From Azonexaceae bacterium (GTDB taxonomy: Bacteria > Pseudomonadota > Gammaproteobacteria > Burkholderiales > Rhodocyclaceae): DNA of 64,000 nt. The notes beneath the pieces are model-generated. The model was not told the origin of the DNA and ran no database searches. It worked only from the letters and a program-made list of their open reading frames with translations. The stretch is from positions 1 to 64,000 of the forward strand of contig SSTB01000238.1 in NCBI GenBank assembly GCA_009469665.1, given 5' to 3'. Position 1 is the first letter of the stretch. Each line of letters begins with the position of its first letter. Positions 21,032 through 29,572 of the stretch are shown one piece after another. Both the position numbers and the translations under genes were made by a program.

Positions 21032-22156
21032 TTACCGCGCCGAAGCCGGCCCGCGCACAGCCCGCACCAGGGCGAGCACGAACAAACCCAGGCCGCTGGC
21101 GGCCAGACCCCCGCCCCAGGCGCTTTCGCCAAAGACCAGGGCAACCGCGGCGGCGACGAAAAGAAATCCCCGCCACTGGCCGCCTGCCGCCAGACGGGTC
21201 CGCATCAGGGTGCGGGCCGGCGTCGCCGGCCCCGGCCAGCGCCACACTGGTAACAACTGGCTGAGGGCGCCGGTCACCAAAGGCAGAAGAAAACCGGCGC
21301 CCCAGACGGCGATGGCCGGGCGGGCCGGCGCCGCCCCTACGGCATGGGCGACCCCAGCGATCAATGCGACAACGAGGCCGAGAACGGCCATCGCCAGCGA
21401 GCCGGCGCCGCCGTCTCGCCACAGGGCGCTCAGGCCGAAGCGGCGCAACCATTGCCCGGCCAGACTCAAGGCGACGACGAAGAGGATGGCGCCGCCAGCC
21501 GCCGCCATGTGCCAGGCGAAAGCCGAACCGATGGCCACCACCATGGCGCCTCCCGCCACCGGCCAGAGGCGGCGGCGCAGCCAGACGGCGGCCTCGGGGT
21601 CGGGCTTGCCGAGGGCGGTGGGCAAGAGAACCGGCAGGGTACCGAGAGCCGAAAGCCCGACCAGGCCGAGGACGTTAAGATGCAGGTGGAAAGCGCGGAA
21701 ACTGGCGTAGAGGCCGGCGCTCGCCACCAGGGGCGGAATCACGGCCATGGCCAGCATGAGGCAGCCCAGGGCCGCGCCGTACCAGCGCCAGCCGGGATGG
21801 GGGGTGCCGAGGCAGGCCCGGACCCGCGACGCGATCCAGCTGAGGAGCGCCGCCGCCAGGAGGAATTCGGCCAAGGCGGCAAGGTGGAGAAAGCCCCGGG
21901 GCACGAGGCCGGCCAAGGCGGCGGCGGCGAGGGCTCCCGCCAGTTGGGCGCCGAGGGGGACGAGAACGATCGTCCGCCCGGGATCGCCGGTGCGGGTGAG
22001 GACCGGCACGAAGTGGCTCATCGCGGCGAAGATGAGGGGCACGATGCCCACCGCGAAGGCCAGGTGCGCCACCGCCACCGGATTGCCCCACCCCGCCAGG
22101 GTCAGTCCGGCGCTGGCAAGAAGAGAAAGGACGGTGACGGTGGCGGTGTAGAGCAA
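21032..22156 (-). CDS. NnrS-like polytopic membrane protein
   Basis: A 374-residue protein with about ten to twelve hydrophobic helices. The motif FHLHLNVLGLVGLSALGTLPVLLPT (residues about 136-160) with an HxH pair resembles the heme/copper-binding helices of NnrS-like proteins. The start is a TTG (22156-22154) placed immediately after, and in the same frame as, the DUF2249 gene's TGA. No better start exists upstream. With DUF2249 as partner, a role around nitric oxide, nitrite or redox stress is plausible but inferred. The C-terminus is arginine-rich and cytoplasmic. Confidence 0.7.
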   Translation of the reverse strand: MLYTATVTVLSLLASAGLTLAGWGNPVAVAHLAFAVGIVPLIFAAMSHFVPVLTRTGDPGRTIVLVPLGAQLAGALAAAALAGLVPRGFLHLAALAEFLLAAALLSWIASRVRACLGTPHPGWRWYGAALGCLMLAMAVIPPLVASAGLYASFRAFHLHLNVLGLVGLSALGTLPVLLPTALGKPDPEAAVWLRRRLWPVAGGAMVVAIGSAFAWHMAAAGGAILFVVALSLAGQWLRRFGLSALWRDGGAGSLAMAVLGLVVALIAGVAHAVGAAPARPAIAVWGAGFLLPLVTGALSQLLPVWRWPGPATPARTLMRTRLAAGGQWRGFLFVAAAVALVFGESAWGGGLAASGLGLFVLALVRAVRGPASAR

Positions 22157-22423
22157 TCAGCTTTGGACGGCGAAATCGATGACGATGGCCCCCGGCTCCC
22201 GCTGGCGGTAGGTGATGGCCAGCCGATCGCCATACCGTTGTTGCAGCTGGGCGAGCAGGGGAAGCGGGTCGTGATCGTTGCAAAAGCGCATGGTTTCTCC
22301 GGGTTGCAAGGCGTCCAGGGCGCCGAAGATGGCGGCGTGGCGGAAGCGCTTGGCAATGCCGCGGGCGTCGAAAGGATACAGGGCTTCGGGGGTGGTGTGG
22401 TTGCAGACGTGAATGGTTTGCAT
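22157..22423 (-). CDS. DUF2249 domain protein
   Basis: An 88-residue DUF2249 protein, starting MQTIHVCNHTTPEALYPFDARG at an ATG with CTGGAG upstream; the in-frame upstream codons lack a ribosome site. The fold is a small alpha/beta domain similar to TusA/SirA, often found near nitrite/NO-related or hemerythrin genes. Its TGA is directly followed, in the same reading frame, by the next gene's TTG, so readthrough would fuse the two proteins. Confidence 0.82.
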   Translation of the reverse strand: MQTIHVCNHTTPEALYPFDARGIAKRFRHAAIFGALDALQPGETMRFCNDHDPLPLLAQLQQRYGDRLAITYRQREPGAIVIDFAVQS

Positions 22424-22546
22424 TTTAGCTCCAGGAAACGGGCCCGGGGTGGGCACAGAAGGCGGATTGTCGCCAGGGCGGCGCCGGTTTTCCTTGATAC
22501 GGATTGGAATACCCGTGCCAAAACAACGGCCAAGCCCGCCCTGCGG

Positions 22547-24979
22547 TCAGCCTCCCGAAAGCAGCCGGGCGAAGTCGGCGGGCGGCATGGGGCGGCCGAA
22601 ATGGTAGCCCTGGGCGACGTGGCAACCCTCGGCGACGAGGTAGGTGGCTTGTTGGGGCGTTTCCACCCCTTCGGCCGTGATGTCGAGCTTGAGGCTTCGT
22701 GCCATCTGGATCACCGCCCGGACGATGGCGGCATCGTCCGGGTCGACGAGGATGTCCTTGATGAAGGAGCGATCGACCTTGAGGCGGTCGACGGCAAAGC
22801 GCTTCAAATAGGCGAGGCTCGAGTAGCCGGTGCCGAAATCGTCGATGGCCAGGCTGACGCCGAGTTCCTTCAGGGTGCGCACGGTGTCGAGAACGCTCTC
22901 GGAATGGCCCACCAGGATCGATTCGGTCAATTCGAGTTCGAGGCAGCCGGGCGGCAGGCCGCTTTCGGCCAGGGCCTGCCTGACCGTGTCCACCAGGTTG
23001 TCGCGGCGGAACTGGATGGCCGAAAGATTGACCGAGACGACGATCTCCTGCAGCCCCGCCCCCCGCCACGCCGCCGCCTGCCGGCAGGCCTCCCGCAGAA
23101 CCCAGGCGCCGATGGGGACGATGAGGCCGGTTTCTTCCGCCGCGGTGATGAATCCGCCCGGCAGCATCCAGCCGAGTTCCTTGCTGTTCCAGCGAAGCAG
23201 CGCCTCGCAGCCGCAGATGCGCCCGGTGCGCATGTCGACCTGGGGCTGGTAGTGGAGTTCGAACTCGTTGGCCCGCACCGCGTCGGCCAGGCGGTTGTGG
23301 AGGGCCAGGGTTGCGGCGACGCCGACGTTCATGCTCTCGGCGAAAAAACGATAGGCGTTGCGGCCGGCGTCCTTGGCGCAGTACATCGCCGTGTCGGCTT
23401 CCTTGAGCAGGGTGTCGAAATCCTGGCCGTCGCTGGGATAGAGGCTGATGCCGATGGAAAACGAGGTGGTCAGGACGTGCCCGCCGATGGAAATCGGCTC
23501 GGCCAGTCGATCGAGAATCTTGCGGGCGACTTCGGCAGCGACCTCGGAACCTCTCAGATCGGTGAGGACGATGGCGAACTCGTCCCCCCCCTGGCGGCTG
23601 ATGGTGTCGGTCTGCCGCACGCACTCCTGCAGCCGTACCGCCACCGCCTGGAGAAGCGCATCGCCGGCGGTGTGGCCGAGGGTGTCGTTGACCGCCTTGA
23701 AACGGTCAAGATCGAGGAACAGGAGCGCCACCGCGGCGCCCGAACGCTGGGCGAAGGCCATGGCCTGCTCGAAGCGGTCCCGCAGAAGAACGCGGTTGGG
23801 CAGCCCGGTCAGGGGATCGTGGTAGGCGAGGAAGGAAATCCGCTCCTCCGCCGCCTTGCGCTGGGTGATATCGGAAAATACCGCCAGATAGTGGGTGAGG
23901 CAGCCGTGGGCGTCCCGTACCGCGGAAATGCCCAGCCACTTGGGGTAGACCTCGCCGTTCTTGCGGCGATCCCAGATTTCGCCCTGCCAGCGCCCGGTGG
24001 CGGCGAGAACCTGCCACAGATTGGCGAAAAACTCCCCATCGTGGCGGCCGGATGCGAGAAGGCGCGGATTCTCGCCCAGTACCTCGTCGGCGGAAAACCC
24101 GGTGATTTCGCTGAAAGCCCGATTCACCGAGACGATGCGATTCTGGGCATCGGTAATCATGATCGCCTCGCCGCTGTCCGCAAAGACCTTGGCCGAGAGG
24201 CGCAGGCTTTCCTCGCCGCGCTTCCGGTCGGTGACGTCCTCCTGGATGCTGACGAAGTACTCGACCCGGTCGTGGGGGCCGACGATGGGCATGATGCGCA
24301 CGTTGTGCCAGCGCAGTTCGCCGCTCTTGTGGCGGTTGAGCAGTTCGCCGGACCATTCCTGGCCGGCCAGGATGGTGCGCCAGAGGTCGGCATAGACCTC
24401 CACCGGGGTCTGGCCCGAGGCGATCAGGGCGGGGCGCTGGCCGATCGCCTCTTCCGCCGTGTATCCGGTGTTTTCGGTGAAACGCTGGTTGACGAATTCG
24501 ATGCGGCCGGCGGCGTCGGTGACGATGATCGCTGCCGGGCTGTGGGCGATGGTCCGGGCCAGGAGGCGTTCCCGCGTCTGGGCGCGGAGGTGGGCGGTGC
24601 GGTCCCGGGAAAGGAGGAAGTAGCCGACCAACCGCCCGTCCCGGAACAGCCCGGCCATGCGCGACTCGAGAAAATGGGGGCCGTCCTCGAGTTCCACCTG
24701 CTGCTCGAAAAGGTGCTCGCCGCCCTGGGCCACCTTGGCGGCGACGCGCCGGAAACGGTCGTTGTCGACCCGGAGGTCGTCGTGGATGTCGGTCACCTTG
24801 CGCCCCACGACGTCCCGGGCGAGGTGGCCGAAAAGGCGCGCCGCAACGGCGCTGCAGAAGGTGATGCGGAACTCGGTATCGACCGTGACCACGGCGAGAT
24901 CCGGCGTCAAATCGAGCACCCGCCCGACCAGCGAAGGCAGTGCGTCTTCAGGAACGGCTTGGGATGCGTCTTCCGGCAT
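22547..24979 (-). CDS. PAS/GGDEF/EAL cyclic-di-GMP signalling protein
   Basis: An 810-residue cytoplasmic sensor with at least three PAS-type domains in the N-terminal ~375 residues (repeated motifs such as [22 protein letters not shown] and [23 protein letters not shown]), then GGDEF (about 385-545) and EAL (about 555-805). Both catalytic signatures are intact: GGDEF in [11 protein letters not shown] and EAL in [10 protein letters not shown], and the EAL catalytic block ELTESILV and DDFGTGYSS is also complete. So it may both make and break c-di-GMP, with the PAS part choosing. No membrane helices are evident. The ribosome site is weak. Confidence 0.93.
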   Translation of the reverse strand: MPEDASQAVPEDALPSLVGRVLDLTPDLAVVTVDTEFRITFCSAVAARLFGHLARDVVGRKVTDIHDDLRVDNDRFRRVAAKVAQGGEHLFEQQVELEDGPHFLESRMAGLFRDGRLVGYFLLSRDRTAHLRAQTRERLLARTIAHSPAAIIVTDAAGRIEFVNQRFTENTGYTAEEAIGQRPALIASGQTPVEVYADLWRTILAGQEWSGELLNRHKSGELRWHNVRIMPIVGPHDRVEYFVSIQEDVTDRKRGEESLRLSAKVFADSGEAIMITDAQNRIVSVNRAFSEITGFSADEVLGENPRLLASGRHDGEFFANLWQVLAATGRWQGEIWDRRKNGEVYPKWLGISAVRDAHGCLTHYLAVFSDITQRKAAEERISFLAYHDPLTGLPNRVLLRDRFEQAMAFAQRSGAAVALLFLDLDRFKAVNDTLGHTAGDALLQAVAVRLQECVRQTDTISRQGGDEFAIVLTDLRGSEVAAEVARKILDRLAEPISIGGHVLTTSFSIGISLYPSDGQDFDTLLKEADTAMYCAKDAGRNAYRFFAESMNVGVAATLALHNRLADAVRANEFELHYQPQVDMRTGRICGCEALLRWNSKELGWMLPGGFITAAEETGLIVPIGAWVLREACRQAAAWRGAGLQEIVVSVNLSAIQFRRDNLVDTVRQALAESGLPPGCLELELTESILVGHSESVLDTVRTLKELGVSLAIDDFGTGYSSLAYLKRFAVDRLKVDRSFIKDILVDPDDAAIVRAVIQMARSLKLDITAEGVETPQQATYLVAEGCHVAQGYHFGRPMPPADFARLLSGG

Positions 24980-25084
24980 GGTTATCGGGGAATCCTAAGG
25001 CGGCGGCGGGAAAAACACCATCGGCAAAGAGGATTAAGCCGAAATCCGCCGAAGGAAGCCCGGAGCCACCCGGAAAGCGGCGCC

Positions 25085-25357
25085 TCAAGGCGCTTTTCGT
25101 TCGCCGATAAATCCCGCGACGCCGTCGATGCGCTCCAGGCGGACCACGATTTTGCCCTGGGCCTGGCTGCGGGCCACGACATAGCGGTCATCGACGCTGA
25201 CCACGACGGCCGGGATGGATTGGCCGTTGACGTAGAGGCTCACCCCCTTGCCGCTATCTCGGCTCTCTTCCAGGGCGGCGCGCAGGGGATCGCCGGCGGC
25301 AGCGGCGGCGGAAACGGCCAAGGCGGCGGCGAGGGAAATCAGATGGCGGGTTTTCAT
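25085..25357 (-). CDS. Small secreted hypothetical protein
   Basis: A 90-residue protein with a signal peptide (MKTRHLISLAAALAVSAAAAAG) and an otherwise globular domain (VSLYVNGQSIPAVVVSVDDRYVVARSQAQGKIVVRLERID) suggestive of a small beta-barrel that could be periplasmic. AAGGAG precedes the ATG. It follows the WG-repeat gene on the same strand with a 23-bp gap, so they may be cotranscribed. No family is recognised. Confidence 0.75.
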   Translation of the reverse strand: MKTRHLISLAAALAVSAAAAAGDPLRAALEESRDSGKGVSLYVNGQSIPAVVVSVDDRYVVARSQAQGKIVVRLERIDGVAGFIGERKAP

Positions 25358-25380
25358 GGTTTTCTCCTTGGTTGAATGAC

Positions 25381-26505
25381 TTACGGGGCATCCTGCCAGA
25401 CCGCCCTGCCCTGGCGGTCGATCCAGGCGCTGCGCCGGCCTTCGCTGACGGCGGCGAGGCCGTTCCAGAAGGGCCGGGCGTAGGTGAAGCGGGGCGGGAT
25501 GACCCATTTTCCGGTTTTATCCACGTAGCCCCAGAGCTTGTCCTCCTTGGCCGCGGCGAGTCCGTCGCCGAAGGCGGTGACCCGCTCCCAGCGCGCTTCG
25601 AGCACCGTCCTGCCGGTCTTGTCGATGAACCGGCGGCGCTCCCCCGCCTTGACCAGGGCCAGGCCGTCGGAGAAATCCTCGGCGGCGTCGTATTCGGCGG
25701 GAACGACCAGGCGGCCCTGGCGGTCGATGAAGCCGAATTTGCCGTCGATCCAGACCCGCGCCATGCCCTCGCGGAAGTCGCTGGCGTTGTCGTAGCGGGG
25801 CGCCACGACCACCCGGCCGGCGGTATCCATATAACCCTGCTTGCGGCCGACCCAGAAGCGCACCAGGCCTTCCGCGGCGACCCCGACGAAAGCGGCGCCC
25901 GCGGGGGTGATGTCACGACCGGCGGCGTCGAAGGCGCGCAGGCCGCCTTCGCCTTCGACCCGGGCAACGCCTCCCCGGGCCGGATGGGTCTTGGCATAGC
26001 GGGCGGGAACGACGAGCTTGCCACCGCGGTCGATGAAGCCGTATTTGACCTGCCCCCACTCGTCGGCCACGCCGACCTGGGCGAGGCCGCCGGCAAACGG
26101 CTCGGCGGCCTGGAATTGCGCCGCGATCACCACCTGCCGGCGGGCATCGACATAGCCCCAGAGCGCCTTGCCGGCGGCGTCGCGGAGTAAGGCCGGGGCC
26201 AGGCCCTCGGCGAAGGGCGCCGTCAGCTCGTCCTGGGGGGCGATGGCGAGGCTGCCGTCGTGGCCGTAATAGGCCGTACGGCTGCCCTTCTGGACGCGGA
26301 TGTAGGGGTCGCCGACCACCGGCGCCGAGGAAAACTCCGCCGGCACCACAAGCTTGCCGCTGCCGTCGATCAAGCCGATGAAATCGCCCTGGCGAATCTG
26401 GAAAAGCGCCGGTTCGGCGGCCAAGGCGGCCAGGGAAGCCAGGGCGGCGGCGAAGGCCGCTCCCCGTCGGCCGGCAAAACCCAGAAACCTGCGAAAATAA
26501 GCCAT
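25381..26505 (-). CDS. Secreted WG-repeat protein
   Basis: A 374-residue protein with a signal peptide-like start (MAYFRRFLGFAGRRGAAFAA) followed by about nine WG repeats, each with a DGSGKLVVPAEF or DRQGRLVVPAEYDAAEDF-like core (glycine-aspartate/lysine turn and tryptophan or tyrosine). The repeats form a beta-propeller-like or solenoid structure; the function is usually binding or adhesion. The ATG at 26505 follows GGGGGAAAG. It is divergent from the AmiD-like gene with about 90 bp between them. Confidence 0.85.
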   Translation of the reverse strand: MAYFRRFLGFAGRRGAAFAAALASLAALAAEPALFQIRQGDFIGLIDGSGKLVVPAEFSSAPVVGDPYIRVQKGSRTAYYGHDGSLAIAPQDELTAPFAEGLAPALLRDAAGKALWGYVDARRQVVIAAQFQAAEPFAGGLAQVGVADEWGQVKYGFIDRGGKLVVPARYAKTHPARGGVARVEGEGGLRAFDAAGRDITPAGAAFVGVAAEGLVRFWVGRKQGYMDTAGRVVVAPRYDNASDFREGMARVWIDGKFGFIDRQGRLVVPAEYDAAEDFSDGLALVKAGERRRFIDKTGRTVLEARWERVTAFGDGLAAAKEDKLWGYVDKTGKWVIPPRFTYARPFWNGLAAVSEGRRSAWIDRQGRAVWQDAP

Positions 26506-26597
26506 ACTTTCCCCCGGGACCAATCGCCAGCCGTCATCATAGCGGTTTGCCGCCCGCACGCTACCCACTTGCCACGCCTTCGCCCGCCAAGCCTTTC

Positions 26598-27329
26598 GTG
26601 ACGCCGTTCCTGCGCCCTTGCCTCGTCCTCCTCGGCGTCCTCGCCCTGGCCGCCTGCGCCCCCCTTCCGCCAAGCGGGATCGCCGGCGCCCTGTGGCATC
26701 CGTCCCCCAACCAGGACGCCCGCCGCCCCAACTTCGTGATCCTCCACCAGACCACCGGGCGCGAGGCCACGGCGGCCCTGGCCACCCTGTCCGACCCGGC
26801 AAGAAAGGTCAGCGCCCATTACCTCATCGGCCGCGACGGCCAACTCTACCAGTTGGTCGACGAGGGCCGGCGGGCGTGGCACGCTGGGGTTTCCTACTGG
26901 GGCGGGCAGACCGACCTCAACTCCGCTTCTGTCGGCATCGAACTCGACAACAGCGGCGACGAACCCTTCGCCACCGCCCAGATCGACGCCCTGCTCGACC
27001 TGCTCGCAGGCCTCGTCGAACGCCACCAGATTCCCCGCAGCAACATCATCGGCCACGGCGACATCGCCCCGGGGCGCAAGGTCGATCCGAGCCGCCACTT
27101 CCCCTGGCAACGCCTTGCCGAACGCGGTTTCGGCCGCTGGTGCGAACCCGCCGCCGATCAGCCTCCCCCCGCCCTCGACGGCCCCCTGGCCTTGCGCGCC
27201 CTGGGTTACGAGGTGAGCAACCTGCCGGCGGCCATCGCCGCCTTCCGCCGCCACTTCCTCGGCGACGACGGCATCGAACTGGGCGAAGACGGCCTGCGCC
27301 GCCTCGACTGCCTGCTCAAAACCCCTTAA
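26598..27329 (+). CDS. N-acetylmuramoyl-L-alanine amidase, AmiD-like lipoprotein
   Basis: A 243-residue peptidoglycan amidase (Amidase_2/AmpD fold). From the GTG at 26598 it starts MTPFLRPCLVLLGVLALAAC, a lipoprotein signal. Zn-binding histidines are in FVILHQTTGR and IIGHGDIAPGRKVDPSRHF, plus HAGVSYW. A C-terminal peptidoglycan-binding segment (ALRALGYEVSN...) follows, as in E. coli AmiD. A TTG 17 codons upstream also opens the frame, but has no signal. It likely cleaves muropeptides or sacculus at the outer-membrane inner face. It overlaps the convergent isochorismatase-like gene by 14 bp. Confidence 0.85.
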   Translation: MTPFLRPCLVLLGVLALAACAPLPPSGIAGALWHPSPNQDARRPNFVILHQTTGREATAALATLSDPARKVSAHYLIGRDGQLYQLVDEGRRAWHAGVSYWGGQTDLNSASVGIELDNSGDEPFATAQIDALLDLLAGLVERHQIPRSNIIGHGDIAPGRKVDPSRHFPWQRLAERGFGRWCEPAADQPPPALDGPLALRALGYEVSNLPAAIAAFRRHFLGDDGIELGEDGLRRLDCLLKTP

Positions 27330-27882
27330 TCAGGCCGTGCACCCGCTTGAAGGCCGGGTGGTCGGCGCCCCGCAGCCATTCGAAGAGCACCATTTCGGCT
27401 GTCACCAGGCGGGCGCCGCCGGCCCGCGCCCGCTCGAAGGCGGCCAGGCGGTCCTCGCCGGACCGGGAGCCGCAGGCGTCGCGGATCACCCAGCAGTCGT
27501 AGCCGGCCGCGACGATGCCCAGCACCGTCTGCAGGACGCAGACGTGTGCCTCCATGCCGCCCACCAGAACCTGGGTGCGGCCTGCCTGGCCCAGGGCTTC
27601 GGGCAGGGCCGCCTCGTCCATGGCGGAAAAATGGCGTTTGCCCAGGATTTGCGAAGGTGGAACCAGCTCCCGCAGGGACGCGAGGGTGGGGCCGATGGCT
27701 TCCGGGCAATGTTCGGTGAGGAGCACCGGCACACCCACCGCCCGGGCGCCCTGGACAAGCGCCAGACAGCGCCGCTCGACGCGCTCGCGGTCGGCGATAT
27801 GGGGGGCCAGCCGGGCCTGGACATCGACCACCACGAGGATGGAACGCCCGGCATCGACCATTGCGGCAAGATTTTCCGTCAT
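27316..27882 (-). CDS. Isochorismatase-family cysteine hydrolase
   Basis: A 188-residue hydrolase of the isochorismatase/nicotinamidase fold. The catalytic triad is visible as Asp in VVVDVQARL, Lys in ILGKRHFSAM and Cys in EAHVCVLQTVLG. The substrate is unknown; related proteins act on amides, N-carbamoyl compounds or isochorismate. The ATG at 27882 follows GGAAG; an in-frame TTG five codons upstream is weaker. It lies 11 bp after the dehydratase-like gene on the same strand and probably shares its message. Confidence 0.88.
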   Translation of the reverse strand: MTENLAAMVDAGRSILVVVDVQARLAPHIADRERVERRCLALVQGARAVGVPVLLTEHCPEAIGPTLASLRELVPPSQILGKRHFSAMDEAALPEALGQAGRTQVLVGGMEAHVCVLQTVLGIVAAGYDCWVIRDACGSRSGEDRLAAFERARAGGARLVTAEMVLFEWLRGADHPAFKRVHGLIKGF

Positions 27883-27893
27883 GTCGCTTCCTT

Positions 27894-29459
27894 TCAATCG
27901 CCCCGCCCAGGGGTCTTGCGGCTCGCCGGCAGGGCGACCATGGCCGGGGCCTGACAGCCTTCGGCGCAGCAGCGGCCGGGCTGGCGGTTGCGGGTGATGG
28001 CCCGGGTCGGGTCGTCGACCAGGCCGCGGTCGAGGAGCCGCTCCACCAGGTCGACCTTGTTGCCCAGGGGATAGTTGCGCCAGATTTCGGTTTTCATCGC
28101 CTCCGGCGAACCGCCGCCGTGCAGGCTGATGACCGAATACCAGCCCGCCTGGTAGCTGGCGGTGAGGTCTTCAATGAAGCGGGCGACTTCGATGCGCTTT
28201 TCATAGGGGATGTCGGAGCGGGCCGCCAGCACCTCGGAAAGCCGTCCGGCGGTGGCCGGGTTGTGGTCTTCGTCCGGCCCCGGCAGGGTGACGATGAGAC
28301 CGCCGGAAACGTGGTGGGCCAGCCGCTGCATGTCGTAGATCTGGGTGGCGAGAAGAAGCTTGCCGATGTTGGCGAAGACCGCTTCGGGCACCATCACCCC
28401 GGCAGCGGCGTCGAAATTGCCATACACCGAGGCGGCGACGCCGCAGGCGTAGAACCCCTCGACGATCTTGATGAGTTCGACCATGGAATCGCGCAGGTTG
28501 TCGGCCCGCCCGAGGTCAATGCCGTTGGCCTCGGTCATCAGAGCGCCGGCGCCGATCAGCAGGTCGCCGAAGCCGGCCCGGGCGGCGATGCAGGTGTGGC
28601 GATGATGGGCCGTATAGTCATAGACCAGGGGGCCGGCGTAATCCCATTCGCCGGCCAGGAAAACCCGCTCCCAGGGCACGAACACCCGATCAAAGAGCAC
28701 CACCGCCGTCGATTGGCCGTAGCGGCCGCTGAACTTGGCCCCCGCCTCGCCCGGCCGGCCGGCCGGGCGGGCCACCAGGGTGATGCCCTCGGCGTCCACC
28801 GGCAGGGCGCAGCACAGGGCGAAATCCCGGTCGGCCTCGGCCATGTTGCGGCAGGGCATGACCAGCAGTTCGTGCATGTAGGGGCCGCCGGTGACGATGG
28901 CCTTGACCCCGGAAATGACGATGCCGCCGGGCTGCCTTTCGACGATGTGGAGGTAGCTGTCGGGATTTTTCTGGGCGGCGGGGCGCAGGCTGCGGTCCCC
29001 CTTGGCGTCGGTCATCGCCACGCCGAGGGTGAGGTCGTCGGCGTAGACCCGCCGCAGATAGGCCTCGACCCGCGGCCGGTAGGCGGTACCGCGCTCGCCG
29101 TCGAGGCGGCAGGCGCTCTGCCAGATGGCCGCCAGGGCGTCGCCCCCGAGATAGCGCTGGGCGCAACCGGTTTCCTGGCAAACCAGGCGCACGGCTTCGA
29201 GCTTGTTGAGCAAATCCTGGCTGTCAGCGGGAATGGCATTGAGGCGATTGACCGCCACCGCCCCGACCACCCCGACCTCGGCCCGCATCACCGGCGCCAG
29301 GGCCTCCCGCAGGGCCAGGTCGTAGGTCAGGGCGACGGCGTTCACCCCCGGCGCCAGGGCCGGCTCGTCGGCCACCGACGCCACCGCCTTGCCATCCACG
29401 TAGACCCGCGGCCGGTAGCGGCGCAGGGATTGGCGATAAGCCTCTCCGGACATGAGCAT
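27894..29459 (-). CDS. 4-hydroxybutyryl-CoA dehydratase/HpaB-family protein with altered cluster ligands
   Basis: A 521-residue protein whose sequence follows clostridial 4-hydroxybutyryl-CoA dehydratase (AbfD) end to end (MLMSGEAYRQSLRRYRPRVYV, GVAMTDAKGDRSLRPAAQK, FVPWERVFLAGEWDYAG). From memory, AbfD binds its [4Fe-4S] cluster through Cys99, Cys103, His292 and Cys299. Here Cys99 and the His (His286) remain, but position 103 is Tyr (GCAQRY) and the Cys299 equivalent is Ala293 (HHRHTCIAA). The cluster is therefore doubtful; a flavin-only activity as in HpaB-type hydroxylases is more likely. A roughly 30-residue Cys-containing tail (GRCCAEGC) is extra. AGGAGA precedes the ATG. Confidence 0.8.
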   Translation of the reverse strand: MLMSGEAYRQSLRRYRPRVYVDGKAVASVADEPALAPGVNAVALTYDLALREALAPVMRAEVGVVGAVAVNRLNAIPADSQDLLNKLEAVRLVCQETGCAQRYLGGDALAAIWQSACRLDGERGTAYRPRVEAYLRRVYADDLTLGVAMTDAKGDRSLRPAAQKNPDSYLHIVERQPGGIVISGVKAIVTGGPYMHELLVMPCRNMAEADRDFALCCALPVDAEGITLVARPAGRPGEAGAKFSGRYGQSTAVVLFDRVFVPWERVFLAGEWDYAGPLVYDYTAHHRHTCIAARAGFGDLLIGAGALMTEANGIDLGRADNLRDSMVELIKIVEGFYACGVAASVYGNFDAAAGVMVPEAVFANIGKLLLATQIYDMQRLAHHVSGGLIVTLPGPDEDHNPATAGRLSEVLAARSDIPYEKRIEVARFIEDLTASYQAGWYSVISLHGGGSPEAMKTEIWRNYPLGNKVDLVERLLDRGLVDDPTRAITRNRQPGRCCAEGCQAPAMVALPASRKTPGRGD

Positions 29460-29572
29460 CGGAACTCTCCTCAAAAAAAGACGCCAGCAATAGCTGCTCT
29501 GACTCCAGACGGAAGCGTATGTTCCGCGCTAAACTTCCGCTCACATTAAAACATCTGGCGGAGACACGGCCC

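Noticed and set aside
21344..25375. A plus-strand frame of 1343 residues across thrC's neighbour genes and the GGDEF-EAL gene
   Set aside because: It is the antisense shadow of the membrane protein, DUF2249 and PAS-GGDEF-EAL genes; its sequence is Gly/Ala/Glu/Arg-rich without any domain. The minus-strand genes explain the region fully.
27894..29459. Annotation as a true 4-hydroxybutyryl-CoA dehydratase
   Set aside because: Two of the four known [4Fe-4S] ligand positions are changed (Tyr103, Ala293), so the catalytic assignment is withheld.
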